Shown: positions 42,451 to 56,221, numbered from the stretch's first letter. The stretch is 64,000 bases of DNA from Stropharia rugosoannulata (GCA_028532985.1 JANCIK010000007.1:2542001-2606000), one strand, 5' to 3'. Notes: a model not told the origin generated them from the sequence alone. Numbers and translations are program-made.

Positions 42451-43985
42451 CAGGTGGCGGCCGAGCACGTCGTGGCTGGGGAAGGGTAGCGCTTCTTTCC
42501 TTGGGTGAAGACGGTCTAGCCTCTACACTGCGCCCTCGAATCCACATAGCACTGACCCAACACTGGCCTCACAAGCCGCGCGCACCATGCAAAGATAGTT
42601 CTGCGTGCAGCTGCGTGCGCTTCTTCCCTGCCAGGCTCAACGCGGTCTCTAGCCTTTCCACCAAGCTCATCGGCGCTCGCCCTGGGCAAAGAAATGCACC
42701 GACTGGTGTGCGGGGTGCAAAACCATGAGGACTGCAGGGGATTGGACCAAGATCTCACCGCGAATAGCGTGCGCGTGAGCGTGCAGAGCATGGGTAGAAT
42801 GATCGAAAAAAGCAACAGAAAACGGAGGACAGGCCCGGGTGGTATATTTATATCGTGCGAGAACGAAGCTCTCACCACAAAATAACTTAACATGGTAGGG
42901 TGGAGTAGCATGCGTATACTTCCACTCCTCAAATGTCGCTTTCTTCTTCTTGTCCAGGTATCAAACAACTCGGAATGGGGGCCGAAATATCAATACCAGC
43001 TTGTCCAGAGCCCGGTTATTCTGAATAAAACAACGCCGCACTGTGCGGGACATGAGGGTATTGAGTAAGTGTTCATTCAACGACGGCTACTGCCCCAAAA
43101 ACGTCCGGGAATCTAGAGTGTGTGCACTTCCGTAGAACTAAAGTTCAAACTTGAATAGAATCATACCCGGATACACGCGTGAAAGTACTTGTTTTGACAT
43201 TCTTTGTCTAATACGGAATATTTGTCAAGTATGATTGCGAATCAATTGAGTAATTTCCAGTGGTTCCAGTGGCCGTAGATACTAAACCACCAAGAGCAAT
43301 AAATATGTTCCTAGCGTTGCTCAGCGCTCAGTGATGCATGCGCATGAATTCTCATCTATAAATGGCGGGGGGGAAAAAGAAATACGCACCGTACAAATTA
43401 GAACTTACGCGTTACTGGCTGAATGGTCCCGAAACTGAGAAAAAAACAATGTTGTCAATACCGTTTGGAAGATAATGAATCAAAAACGGAGACTACTTTC
43501 ACTGCGAGGCGATACAGTTCCGATTCCCATCCTCTGTTTCATCCGGAAGTATCAAATGGTTGAGAGTGAGCAACCTGAAATTCTGTATTCTGCCCGCCCT
43601 CCCCCTGTATACACCACTGCGTTGCCCACCGGGCGCACCAGCTGGGTGACCCACCGTACCCCCCTCCTCCGGAGTCATTATGTCTGCTGGCACATCGGTT
43701 TGGCTGGCTGGCTGGCTGCTTGTTCGGCGTCGTTGGGGAAACGGGAGCACGACGGAAATTGTTGATTAGCATCCTGACGCTCACTCAATTATTGTGCATG
43801 GCAAGTACTCATCTCGTGGCAGTCAATTACTTAGTCCGCACGGCGCGAATGATGGCCTCACCGCTCAGGCTAAAGGCTCACCTGCACGACTCACCGGTAC
43901 TCCTCAGTGAGTCGGTATTGATTACATTGCATTGCATTGTCCACCCGCAATGCGCATTAAGACAAAAAGTACGCACCGCCCGCCT
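42451..43985. other. Spacer between the arms, first part
   Basis: No supported gene. The frames at 42516-42968 (minus) and 42333-42728 (plus) overlap each other and show no domain. A segment near 43,850-43,985 (CACTCCTCAGTGAGTCG-like, GACAAAAAGTACGCAC) recurs near 48,430-48,570 and in part near 45,040-45,135. Confidence 0.4.
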
Positions 43986-44787
43986 ATGGGAAGGTAACTG
44001 CACATTTATTCCCACGGCGCGCGACTTATTGATGGCACCGCCGCGCGCGACTCAAAGTGACGGGACAGTGCTTGTTTCACTATATCCTGGGTGTTTAGAG
44101 TAGAAATAAAGTATATGTAGGTATTTGTATTGTATTAATAGTAAATATTACTGGAGTTTATGGTTATCAATCCCCTTGAGAGGCATACAAGGCGAGTTTT
44201 TCCTGCTTTTTTGTACTTACAACTGCACTAAGCCGTCCAATATCATTCATTAATGACAGCATATGAGTACACAACGAAGCTATATATCTTCTCCTTTTTG
44301 CTCAAATACTTTCAATTCAATCCATGGGGACTTAGGCACATATTCCTGTCAAATTTCAGTAGTAGTTTCCTTCTAAAACATAAATGTAGTTCCCCATATT
44401 ACGGTAGAATCTGTGTATTCATACTGTATGTACCACACATATACTGTTATTATTCATAAAGAGACATACAATGGTGCATTTGAAAATGACCACTTGGTTT
44501 GAGTCGCGCGCGGCAGTCCTTCAGAGAGTCGCGCGCGGCGGGCATGTCGTGGGAATATTTCGGCAAATTCCATCATATGTACAAAATGTCATTAAACCAA
44601 CATTAAACTACAATCAACTCTACTTTATGACACAATATAATATGCAGAGTACATGATGAGCAGTAAATATAGACTCCTCTGGGAGGGAGCAGTCAAAATA
44701 ATATTCTGCCGAACCCGTTGAGTCGCGCGCGGCGGTGCCATCAATAAGTCGCGCGCCGTGGGAATAAATGTGCAGTTACCTTCCCAT
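43986..44787. mobile_element. 802-bp TIR element (MITE-like), copy 1
   Basis: The ends are long inverted repeats of about 65 bp starting ATGGGAAGGTAACTGCAC. The element is flanked by near-matching 8-bp sequences (GCCCGCCT and ACCCGCCT). Copy 2 at 62042-62843 has the same length, and I noticed only a handful of base differences. The inside has no transposase; the 60-68 codon frames are not domain-like. GTCGCGCGCGGC strings occur at both ends and twice near 44,500-44,540. Confidence 0.88.
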
Positions 44788-47700
44788 ACCCGCCTGTCCC
44801 TACCCTGCCCTCCCCGCCTCATCTCCTGGCTGGCTGGCTGCTTACGGTGCGGCCTGCATCGACTTGGATCTGCGCCTCCTCGTCAAGGCCATGCACGGAC
44901 CGGGGCTTTATTGAGGCCAGGGGAGCACGACAGGGATTGTTGATTAGCATCCCGACCGACTCAAGCTCAAGTATTCAATTATTTATCTCGTGGGACTCAA
45001 GTACTCGTACCGCTTCAAGTTCCTCACTGCGCACTGCGCTCACGACGGCCTCACTGCTCAGGGCTCACCTTGTCCATCCGCAGTGTGCATTAAGAAAAAA
45101 AGTACATACAGCCCGCCCGTCCCTGCCCTGCGTTGCCATGTCCCACCCTGCCATCCTCAAATTTCTCTCATCTCCCGCATCTAGCGTGCCGAGGGCCGAG
45201 CGAAAGTGACGCGCAAGAAAGAGGATTGAGTTGGGAGCGAGCGGGAAAAGCGAGAGGGACGAGGGAACGAGCCGACCGAGAGGGACTTGCGGACCCGGAA
45301 CCGCCGGATACGGGGAGAGGAGCGGACAAGCGGTATGAGCGAACGGAGATGGAAGTGGGCTGCTGAGGGCTGAAGGCGGGGTGCGGGGTGCGTGGGGAAC
45401 AGTGACCATGACTGGGTTCATGTACGCGCACAGGCGGGTGGTACAGGCACGCTCATGATCGGGAGCCCGTTTTGGGCATGGGCGCCGCATAAGCGTTGGC
45501 ACAGTTGTAGGCCAGCGTGGGGAAGGTACAAATAGTTCGCGCATACACGCAAGGTATTAGGGGTGTGCGGTGCGCATGGTAGTTCACGCACACGCGTCCG
45601 CGGAAGGCTCATGCTGTGAAGGATGGGGCGGGAGACAATACCGGCCAGCTATGGGAGGTGGGCAGCTGTGGTGTGGTGGACTGGGACACGACGTCAGACG
45701 GCGGTGCATACAGCAAGTCATGCATGGTGAGTGAATGTGAGAGTGAGTGAGAGTGAGAGGGACATGGTCAGGAGGAGAAGCAGAGGGGCAGGGATGGGGA
45801 GGTAAAGACGGGACTGATGGGACTGCTAGCTATGACTTCAATATTGACAGCAAATGAACCAGCAGGAGGGGCCGTACGGGGCAGCGTCACATGCATGTAC
45901 GTAGAGGAGACGGCATGTATGGCAAGTTTGTACTTGCCCCAGGCAAGCCGATGGGACGGGCTCCGGAACGGCGGGGCGTACTCCTTCCGGGCATCGCCAC
46001 TAACTCATTCATGAATCAGCAGAGCCTCGAGGCTTGAGAAGCCCAACAACATGCAGGACGAATAACGCGACTGGTGGACTGATCCGATTCCCAACACCGT
46101 CTGCGACTCCGCCCTTCAGATTTTCAGAGGCCGCCTCGCCATTGATATTGAGGTTCAGTCCTAACCGCACGCCGCGTCCTCCGGGACAACTGCTGGGGCC
46201 TCACCATAGTCTAGCTACTATGGCTTAGTAGCTTAGGGAATGTTGGCATAGGGAATATTTAGGGCTCACCTTCATGCAAGAGTCATGCATGGCAGGAGGT
46301 GGTCAGGCAGTACGAGCGCACTTTGACTTGTTCGAGCCCTCTGCTGGGGCGGAGGTGAGGTTGGAGCGCCCCGGGCTTTTGGTGTATTAATACTCAATTT
46401 GGTGCCACATGTCCCTGCCTTTCTCGATCTCAACCCAGAAGCCATCTACCACCAACACAGACTCGAGTCTTAGAGTACGTGAATTCAAGCTATGCCTGAA
46501 AGACACTTGGTCGGCCATTTCGGGAGGAGGTCAGAGCGGGAGTGGGTGAGATTGAGAGTGAGAAAGGGGGAGAGGCAGAGATCGACTCGCGGGAGCGTAC
46601 GGCGGATGGCGCGGGGCTGAGCGTGCGAATGAGTCAAGCCGGAGAACAGCGTATACACGTGACGCAAGGTATTTATTTACGATGCACGAGCAGCCTGCAG
46701 GGGAGGGACCCTGCGGGCTGGGATCACGGTGGGCAGCTACTGTAGGAGCCAGTGCACGTACGAACGGATACAGATATAGAGGATGGGTCGAGTTGCCTGC
46801 CGCATACCTGGTACTTGCTCCAGGAAAACCAATAGGACGGACTCCGACGAGGGCCGCGGGGATCCCTGGCAGAAGCAGGCGCGGCGGCCGTACTCGTGAA
46901 CAGCGAGGCTCGAGCAGCCCAAGAACGTGCAGGTCGAATAATGCGAAGTGTAGACTGATCCCAGCATCATTGCCCTTCAGCTTCCTCGGCCCACGCTCGA
47001 ACCGCAAGACGAACACAGCAATCATCCCTCGTCCGCTTCCAGTCGCAATCTCAGAGCAGTGAGCACCCGTCGTCTGCACACTGCACAAGACCTAGTCTGG
47101 CACCCATTGTACCCACCTTGGGCCCTTCCTTTCCCTTCACACGGACTTCCGCTAAAATTGTGCGGTCGTCAAAGTCATCACCGGTCCGAAATCACATCCA
47201 AAAAGATGAAAAACATATATATATATATATATATTCCTGTAAAATACCTAGTCACGGAGTGTACTTGTAGCTAAAGCCACTGCGAGTATATGTCGCAAGA
47301 GTAGCTATGAATTAATCTACAGTCTTGAATAGCTGCACGGACGCGTCACGGACTCGTTATGGACGTACAGCAAATTGCACGGACGCACAGACGTGCCACA
47401 GACGTGCCACGGACCTTTCTTGGTGCCCGTCCCTGGGCACTAGCGACAGGTATGCACTCAAAGAGACCAAATCAGTGAGTATGTAAATTGTGCCTGATCA
47501 AAATGTATTTACTTGATTGAGAAGGGACTTGCCGCACTCAGCCACTGGTGCTCATCCCCCGACGTTTCCAACGAATTCAATATTCTTACCATAAATTTCA
47601 GAGGCCTCGCTCCACCACAGAGCACGTTGACAAGACATTGGTGGGTATGGTAAATCCCTTTTACATGTCAAGTGAACCACTGCACTCATCCACCAAGCGT

Positions 47701-50259
47701 TTATGCCGCAGTGCGGACATGACTGCTACACAAGTTAGACACTGAGTGTTACTCTGAGGCGCTGAACGTTCACGCATCGGGAGCTATTCTCGTGATGCCT
47801 GGTTATTGGAGCGGTCCGGTAAACTGATCAGTAAAAAAAAATTACAGAATACATATTTCAGTACTTATATCTAAACCTACCTGCATGTTTTTCTCTTATA
47901 TCCTCCAAATCTTGCTTCAATGTTGCTCAGGTACACAAGAGACGACGTCCATTTGAGCAAGTGTCAAGTGAGTATAAGCATTACTTGATTTACCTATCCA
48001 AAATCAGGATCGTGTATTGGTTCCCTCGAGTGCGGAGGCAGGCTCTTCGGCCTTGCATTGCAACTTAAATTATCTAGCTTCTATGAGATTGCAATATTCA
48101 TATAATGGACGGATTGTTAATATTTAATGCTACTGTCCCCACAAGGTCCGTGAATCTGGAGTGTGTGCGCTTCCGTGGAACTAAGGCTTGAAAAGTTGAA
48201 TAAAATCATACCCGGATACACGCGTGAAAGAACTGGTTTTGACAAGGAATATTTGCCGAGTATAGTTGTCAATCAATCGAGTAATTTCCAGCGCCGATAG
48301 TGGCCGTAACAGGCTACTAAACGACCAAGAGCAACAAATCTGTTCCTACATACAGCCCGCCCGTCCCTGCCCTACCCCGCCCGCCTCAAGTCCTCCTCAT
48401 CTAGCGCATGTAGCGCGAGGGCCGAGCGAGAGTGGCAGGCCTCACTGCTCAGGCCAAAGGCTCACCTGCACGACTCACCAGTACCCCTCAGTGAGTCGAT
48501 ATTGATTCCATTGCATTACGTTGTCCACCCGCAATGCGCATTAAGACAAAAAGTACGCACTGCCCGCCTCATCTCCTGTATCTAGAGAGCGTACCGTGCG
48601 AGAGGGGCTAGCGAGGGTTGGAACTTGGACTTGGATTGGACGAGCGAGAAAGAAGGACGAGTTGGGAGTGAGCGGGAAAAGCGAGAGGGACGAGGGAACG
48701 AGCCGACCGTGAGGGACTTGCGGACCCGGGACCGCCGGATGCGGGTTGAGGAGTAGACAAGCGGAACGAGCGAACGGAGGTGGAAGTGGGCTGCTGAGGT
48801 CTGAAGGCGGGGTACAGAGTGCGGAGGGGACTAGTGACCATCGCGGGGTTCGAGTACATGCGCAGGTAGGTGGTATACGCACGCTGATGATCGGGAGCAC
48901 ATTGTGGGCGTGGGCGCCGCATAAGCGTTGGCACAGTTGTGTGCGAGCATGGGGGAGGTACCAATAGTTCGTGCATACACGCAAGGTAGAGGCGTGCGGC
49001 GCACATGGGTAGTTCGTGCACACGCGTGGGCGGAAGGCTCAAGTTTGTGGGGTATGCAGCGCGAGGCAATGCCGGCCAGCTAGAGGGGTGGGAGGCGGCT
49101 GCGGTGGGCTGGGACACGACATCAGACAGCAGTGCATGCAGCAAGTCAAACTGATGCGTGCATACGGTAAGCCATACCCGAGCTGTCTTGATTGGGTCCA
49201 ATGGTGTTAATATGGTCTGGACCCAAGATGTACCACGAACGCAGGCTGCGGGAGGGGTGCCGGTTCTGGTGCTGGTGGTAGAGCTCTAGACATAGAGATA
49301 GACATACCATACATGTTCCGGCTTGTGCCCGAGCGAGAGCGGACTGTGAGCGATGTGAGCGGTTGCCGGAGTGAGTGGACGGGCGTGAACTGTTGAGGAT
49401 GCGGACCGCAGTCGGGCAAAGAGGGGGCGGGGAAGGAGAAGATGAGGCCGGCCGAGCGAGGAATCAGGTGCATGATAAGCAGGGGCGGGTGGGGATCGCA
49501 TTCTTTGAGGCGGAGAAATGGAAATGGGGGGAGTCGGGGGCGGGCAGGTGGAATGCCTGGGGCAAGTGAGAGTGAGAGTGAGAGTGAGAGGGGGCGGGGA
49601 TAAGGACGCGGTATGGAGGGGAGGTGGATAAGGACAGACCTGGGCCGAGACCACCGTGCAAGACCGACTCGCAGGAGCGGACGGCGGACAGTGCAGGCTG
49701 ACAAATCTACCAGCGGGGGAGGCACTGAGCAGCCGCTGCAGCCGTCGAGCCAGCACACCGACGCACGGATGTAGAGAAGACGGGCGAATGCATGCACGGG
49801 CTGAGGGGAGAGGAGCATACTTCATACTTTACCCAGCCAGGCCAATGCGATGGGCCCCGAGGGCCGCGGGGATGCACGGAAGCAGGCGCGACAGGCCGTA
49901 CTCGTTCCATATACACGAATCAGCAGAACCGTGAGGCTCGAGCAACCCAAGAACGACAAAGACGAAGACACACCATAGGTGGACCATTCGTCGGGTTCTG
50001 CACCCCCACCAACTTGCAGCGGGCTCGGGTTGAGGGAAGAATTGAACGGCATGTAAGTGATGAGTTCATTGCATTGAAGTTCTACTCACTCGGCGATTGC
50101 TCTCGTGCCTCGCAGCCGGGAGGGCAAGTACATTCCGCCCCTTAATCTCGGGGCTGCTAGAAGTTTGCTGTTCACGCATTATTTTGCAGTGGTCTTTGCA
50201 CTTTGAATGTTGAAAGGTCGTATGCTCACCCACGGTTCGCGTATTCCAGGCGACTAAAT
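44788..50259. other. Spacer between the arms, middle part: mosaic of low-copy repeats
   Basis: No supported protein gene. The 520-nt block at about 45,180-45,700 recurs at about 48,600-49,140 (R4). R2 copies lie near 45,925-46,025, 46,800-46,935 and 49,690-49,960, reversed. One R3 unit lies at about 47,475-47,760 (partner 52,745-53,035). Simple repeats are GTGAGA-type near 45,730-45,765, TA near 47,214-47,236 and GAGAGT-type near 49,566-49,597. Long minus-strand frames (45065-45544, 48541-49023, 49207-49818) are proline/arginine-rich by-products of GC-rich repeats. Confidence 0.5.
47475..47760 (+). repeat. R3 repeat, copy 1
   Basis: Matches 52,745-53,035 over nearly its full length, including GATCAAAATGTATTTA, the CCGCACTCAGCCACTGGTG segment and ACTGCTACACAA. 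GTGAGTAT and GTGGGTATGG-like donors occur at equivalent positions. Confidence 0.6.
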
Positions 50260-50780
50260 ATTCATTTCATGGTGAGTACTAGCCAAAAATTTTAATAAGA
50301 TTCCTCACTGACGGTTGGCCTAAACCAGAGTACCCGGATCCTCTGCGTAGGTGCACGGATGCAGCCATGACGTGCGCTGTCTACACAGTCAAGACAGCCA
50401 ACCTGGGAGGCTTCTATGAGCCATCGAGCAATGGTGGGCAGCGTACCCATCCACTAAAAACAGGGCTGATTAGTGTAAGTCCATCAGACATTGGCTTACT
50501 CACTTCGCAGGTCGTTATTGCGGTGCTCGAGTCGTGAGTTCGGGCTTAAGCTAGGTCCACGGATGCGGTCAGCCCCCGAACGTTGCGCTGTTTCGACAGT
50601 CCAGGTCGACTCCCGAGGTGAAAGTACTGCTACACACTGTGGGCACTCGTTCTCTGGAAACGGAATCAGTCAATAATGTAAGTATAGTAAAATTCTGTAT
50701 TTACTTGGTTTACTCACCTTGCAGACCGTTATTTCGGCGCCTCGTAAACTGAGCCCGAGTTCTGTTCCACAGTAAGCCTC
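50260..50780 (+). repeat. R1 repeat unit, copy 3
   Basis: Intron-like borders are GTGAGTACTAG...AACCAG (about 50272-50327), GTAAGTCCATC...TCGCAG (about 50475-50510) and GTAAGTATAG...TTGCAG (about 50678-50724). The sequence after it (to about 51,640) matches the arm regions that follow the R1 units at 36,040 and 59,880. Confidence 0.6.
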
Positions 50781-53499
50781 GCAAACGCGCTAACGGTCCC
50801 GCCCTATAACATACAATGCATTGGCGTGATCTTTCTCATGCTGCAGCAGCAGGCCTTCTCTTGCGGTTACCGTAGTTTGGGCTTGGTTTTACCTTGTACT
50901 TCGTATATCCTAAACAAATCTGTACTGACCTGATTTGGCGCGTCCGGATTCTGCATATCAGGCCAATGCACGGCACGCCGTAGTCTTTTACAGCAACGTC
51001 GTGCAGTCCTGATATTCTTGCGACTACATGCCCGCAGACGGGGAACAGTGGGGGGGCGGCTTGTAAGAGTTGGGCAAGACTTGTGCTTGGGATAGGAAAC
51101 GAGTGCGAGTGTGAGCCGGATCCGTGAGTCATGAATATGATGGGTGATGGGCTGACGAGCTGACGGATGCAGAATGCGGAGCGGGGCCGGCAAAGATGGA
51201 GCAGGGCAGGAGAAGAGGAAGCGGGCCAGGCGAAGATGAGACGGGCTGGGCCAAGATGGGGCAGGGACGTGCAGAGGCGGGTGAGGATTGGATTCTCGAA
51301 ATTGGGCAGGGAGGAATGGGGGCGCACGGAGGCGTATGGGATGCCTTGGGTGAGAGCAAGAGTGAGATGGGGGAGAGTGAGATGGGGGCGGGGATATGCA
51401 GTAGGGAGGAGAGACAGAGAGGAGGCATAGCCACGAGGCAGGAGCCAGCGGGCCGATAGGGACAGACCTGGACCGGATAGATCGACTCGCAGGAGTGGAC
51501 GGTGGGCGGTGCGGGGCTGAGCGTGCGAAACCGAGGTCGGGCGCGCAAAGGAGCTAGACAGCTGCGCATACATACCTAACATAAGACACTTCAGCTTCAG
51601 TATTGACATTAAATGTACCAGCACCACATATGTTGGGGGTGGAGCTTATACTCGTGCCATGCAAGCAAGCCAATGGGACGGGCTCCGAGGGCCGCGGGGA
51701 TCTATTACTCGCTCCGTGCATCACGTATCAGCATAGCTGCGAGGCCAAGAACGTGTCTGCCTTTGCAGTGCACAGTGCGCAAGACCTCGTCTGGGGGCGG
51801 CCCTAGTACCCGCCTTCCCTTCCCTTTCCAGTCCCATGGACCTCCGCTGAAAGTGCGCGGTCGTCACAGTCATCACCGTCCACGGACCCCTCCCCAGCAG
51901 TACCTCGGTACTTTCCAGATAACGCTGGCTCAAGGCCAATGTCAGAATCATCCTAGCACCCTGGAATCAAGGTCTCTCTATAAATGAGATGCTAAAATGT
52001 GCTCTGTAGCTAAGTTCCAATCCTATTCAAGACCCTCGAGGACTTCATCCCGGACTCCGTCTTCTCGCAGTAGTATACGTGTATCCTGATATTCTACAAA
52101 GTAACACGGGCTCAAAGCCGCTCGACAGGTGTCTACAAGTTCACCAACTGCTTGACCACCAAGGCACTGCAGCGCCGCGTAACAGAGAGAAAGTACCTGG
52201 CGCAGTTAACACATTCCAGGACCGCATTCCTCTCGGCTTCCTGTTCGCGCCACTGATCAATCTCTTCTTTGTCTCAGCGGAAACGGGAGCGTACAATTAG
52301 CATCAGAACCGCCCGCCACACGCCCCCGCGCTCCGTCCTCATTCGCGGTACAGCTTGGTTACATATCTCTCCTTCCGTTAGATACATATTGCTCGGACCG
52401 CGTACATGAAAACTGCGATCCGTGCCAGTACTCTCCGGCGCAGGTCGCGCACAAACTGCTGTACCCATAATTAAAGGTCACTGGAAACACTCCGCGACAC
52501 CATACACGGCAGAGAGAAAACCTCCGGATCCCGTAGATACAGCGCCTAGGCTAATCCTCTGGACGGACGTGTTGATGACGTACGGGAAGGCGCAACGCAG
52601 GCACCTGAGCAACCTCGCTATATATGCTAACGAGCACTTGTCAAGAGGAAGCTGCCACTACATAATCTCTGAATATTTTCATAAAATTCAAATGCTTACC
52701 TCTGTTACTCGTCCCTGGGCACGGACGCATGCACGATGGCATACCTCGACGAGAACACATCAGTGAGTATAGTAAGTACCTGATCAAAATGTATTTATTT
52801 GATTGAGAAGGGACTCGCCGCACTCAGCCACTGGTGATGATTCCCCGACGTTTACAACAAATTCAATATGCTTACCATTAACTTCCGAAGTCTTACTCCA
52901 CCACAGAGCACGGCAACGAGACATTGGTGAGTATAGTGAATCCTTCTTATATGCTCCGCATTCATCCACCAAGCATTTGCGCCGCAGCGCGCAAATGACT
53001 GCTACACAAATCAGACACTGCGTGTTACTAACACGGTTCATCGCACATTACATAGTATACTTACTGAATTTCGAACACCAGTGATCACTGTGCAGTTCAC
53101 TTGCGCCTCGGCCTGGTCCAGCACGAGATTAACTGAATACCGGCAGACGACGCAGGTCAGATCCTGTTATACCATAATTAGTGCTCATTTATTGTTCAGG
53201 CACTATTCCGGACACGGCACGCGCAATGCAGCGGAGCCCCGGACCTGTTCTCATAGACGGCTGTAAGTGCACGCAGCGTTCATGGGTCGAGCATCCTGTG
53301 TGGTGAGCCTGATCTGGTGCGCAGACCGCAGCGCAACAGCAATGATGACCTGCAAATTAAACCAGCCAAGTCATCGCGGCTGAGCCAATAGTGCCACGCA
53401 GGCACGTATTCAACCACCGCGGCTACATAAAACATGCAAAAGCGTTCCAGGAAGATATCTGCCACACATGCCAGATTAAATTGCTATAGATGCATGTAC
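50781..53499. other. Spacer between the arms, last part
   Basis: The part to about 51,640 is a third, same-orientation copy of the GC-rich arm segment at 59,880-60,650. A short R2 copy lies near 51,655-51,750 and an R3 unit at about 52,745-53,035. I see no gene; the 263-codon minus-strand frame (50836-51627) is not kept in the arm copies. Confidence 0.45.
52745..53035 (+). repeat. R3 repeat, copy 2
   Basis: Partner of 47,475-47,760, same orientation, with several small indels. Confidence 0.6.
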
Positions 53500-53890
53500 T
53501 GCCTGGACCATCTGACGTGCCCCAGGACACCGCAGCTGCCCACCTCCCATAATAGCTGGCTGGCAGGTATTGATGGACACCACATACCCTACGCCCAAGC
53601 CCAAGCCCACGCATGCTGTGCTATTTGGGTACGCCGGCCCACTCGACTTGTTATCCCCGACATATACTACTCGGTATTTGCTGTATCAGTATATGTAGTA
53701 GCTTTGTACTAGCTCATTGTGTGGTTCGTTTATTTCTACTCAAAGGAAAAGCAGCTCTTGCATTCAAATAAAAATGTCTATTTAACTGTTGAGATAAGCA
53801 CAGTATCGGCGCCGCATGCGTGATCAAAACCTCGATGTATCCAAATTTATCTGACACTGATGTACTATGAATAGAGCATTCTAAAATGTG

Positions 53891-53898
53891 TATAAAGG
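53891..53898 (+). promoter_or_regulatory. TATA box of HET copy 3
   Basis: TATAAAGG, 79 nt before the ATG at 53970, in the same place as in copy 2. Confidence 0.55.
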
Positions 53899-53969
53899 CA
53901 TCCCGTCCATGACGGTCTCACGTTGCATCCCCATTCTCAGACACTTTGAAATCGCTGCAGTGTAACTCA

Positions 53970-56221
53970 ATGACTTCTAGTACGCGCTCCGTAACTCCAG
54001 ATCAAGGTGAGTAAACTGCGTTACAACACCTCTATGGTCAGATCTCAACCTCCACGGTGAATAGAATCACCAGGCCTGTCGCACTTGGAATCAGGAGGTA
54101 AAATGACACGCATTCGATGGAAGATCGCTATATACCTTGAAAGCTAAGAGCAACGAGTAGATGTCAACGCACGCGGGTCAGCTCTTTTGGCGAGTCTGAT
54201 TGGGTTCTTCAGACCAGCGACACCAAGTGAGTACAATTTGGCTGCTGCGTTCTTGGATGTTGAATTAAATAATGGCATTCAGACGCAGATATTACCCGCC
54301 TGTGCGCGTCTGCCGAGGGGCAACAGCTCTTGAAGATGCTGGGCAGTTTCATAAACTTAGTCGTCGATTCCAAAGGGAAGGGTACAGCTGATGCGCAAGA
54401 AGGTAGTATATTTATTATGTGGATGATGCCCGCTGCTGACATGAATATCTCCAGTAAATAAAACGCTCCCAAAAGAAACAATCTCAAACTCTGCAGAGGA
54501 ATTTTCCCTTTTATCCAATTTAGTAGATGTGTATCCGAATGAATATGGTGTGTTGTTTCACTTGCATGTTTTAACCTAATTAAATGTTTCTTTAGCATTA
54601 CCCAGCAAGTTAGTAGAAGAAGTTAACATGAGAGTATTCAACTCGATGCCAATCCGCATGATAAGCTTTGACTCAAGTGGGGGCAGCTGTACTATAGTCG
54701 ACCGCAGCACACTGGTTGACATCATTCTCACCCGCATACGCGCTGCCTATCCAGAAAAGCATGCGCTCAGAAGAAGAATATGGCATAGCCATGATCTGTA
54801 CAATCTTGTAGCTGAATTCTGCAAGTACGCAATCCTTTCGCACACTTGGCTGCGTGGCACTCCCGGAGATGTCCTATTTTATGACTGGGCCAACCGCGGG
54901 CTCCCCCGGAATGCCCGCGGCAATGCCAAGATTGACAATTTCTGTGCTGTTGCTGCGCGCGATCACGGCGTGCTCCTTGGTTGGATGGATACAGTATGTA
55001 TAAACAAGGAGAGCAGCACTGAGCTGGACGAGTCCATTCGTTCAATGTACAAATGGTATAAAGAGGCGGACGTCTGCATCGCCTACCTAGGCGACACCGT
55101 GGAGTTTTTGGAGATCCCGGGTGATGTGTGGTTCACACGGGGATGGACACTGCAAGAGTTGGTGGCAAACCGGAACATTCATTTCTACAACCGCGATTGG
55201 ACGCAGCTTCGAGTCCCAGCCGATTTTGACGCACACCTCAGTGACCCTGAGTTTCTTTCTCAGGACGACGAGACGTACCCTTTCAACCAACGATCGATGA
55301 GAGTGGAAGTGCATTACCAAATTTTCAAGGCAACATCAATTACAAGGAAGGAGCTTGAATATATGAACTGGTTTGCCACCGCAGTCCCGCTCTGCAGGAT
55401 CATGGAGCTTGCAGCAAAGCGCAAGGTTACCCGTACAGAAGATCAAGTCTACTCCTTAATGGGTCTTCTCGACGCTAGCATCCCTATTGCATACGGCGAG
55501 GGATCCAAGAATGCACTACGACGCATGATTCAGCAAGTAATGATCTCCAGGCGCGACTTTCTGGATCTCTTCAATCACACTAACAGATTTTCCATCCTGC
55601 CGTCCACAATTACTGACTACATTGGACATACAAAAATGGTCAGAAACTCCAAAATTGTTCTGCAGGAGACAATACTACTATCACATTTAGGAGTCCATGC
55701 AACATTCTTGGCAATTCCCCTGTTCAACAAAGATTACTATGAAGACGACTTCCCACCCAATATATCTATGAGCAGTATAATCTGGGAATACTATCGTACA
55801 CGCTCGTCAACATATATTGCACTGGATGATAGCGCAGACACATCGGAGTGGATTTCAAACCTAAACATTACCCTTCCCCCAGACTGGCGCAAATCATATG
55901 AAGACCTTCCTTTCATTTTTCTTGCTATTTTCACGGCAGAAATTGACCAAGATCATGACAAGGTTTACATACCTGTTGGCAACAATCTTGGTGTAGCTTC
56001 CAGACATGTCAAATCCTAGTCATGACCCTCTCACAACACGGTTCACAGACATAAACCCCCTCAATTCATCCACATATTCCGCATATTGGTCACGTTATGG
56101 TCCACGCCGGATACATCTCCAATATAGCGGACTAGATGTATCAGAGGAAGGTTTCTATACCCTTTCTGGAGCAGATGTAAAGCGGCTGGGTTATAGAGTA
56201 ATTTCGGCATATTTTCTTTAG
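53970..56221 (+). pseudogene. HET-domain gene, copy 3, C-terminus lost by a 5-nt deletion
   Basis: Exons 53970-54006, 54182-54226, 54283-54402, 54455-54547 and 54596 onward match the structure of copy 2 in position and phase. All HET motifs are intact (YAILSHTWL, GWMDTVCINKES, WFTRGWTLQELVA). After GNNLGV, five nucleotides present in copies 1 and 2 are missing near 55997. The frame ends early at 56019 (572 aa) with a new tail, while the old C-terminal 72 codons continue in another frame to 56221. The HET domain itself is unaffected, so a shortened product could still be made; whether it works is unknown. Confidence 0.85.

Noticed and set aside
45065..45544. 159-codon minus-strand frame and its look-alike at 48541-49023
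   Set aside because: Similarity is explained by the R4 DNA repeat; composition is that of GC-rich non-coding DNA.
54029..54085. Possible extra exon in the first HET intron
   Set aside because: Splice-like ends exist, but joined to exon 1 in phase it meets a stop codon in both copies 2 and 3; skipping it closes the frame.
54523..54609. Last HET intron placed from GTAGAT to an AAG acceptor
   Set aside because: The GTGTGT donor and TTTAG acceptor give the right phase in both copies, with a clean in-frame 6-nt difference.
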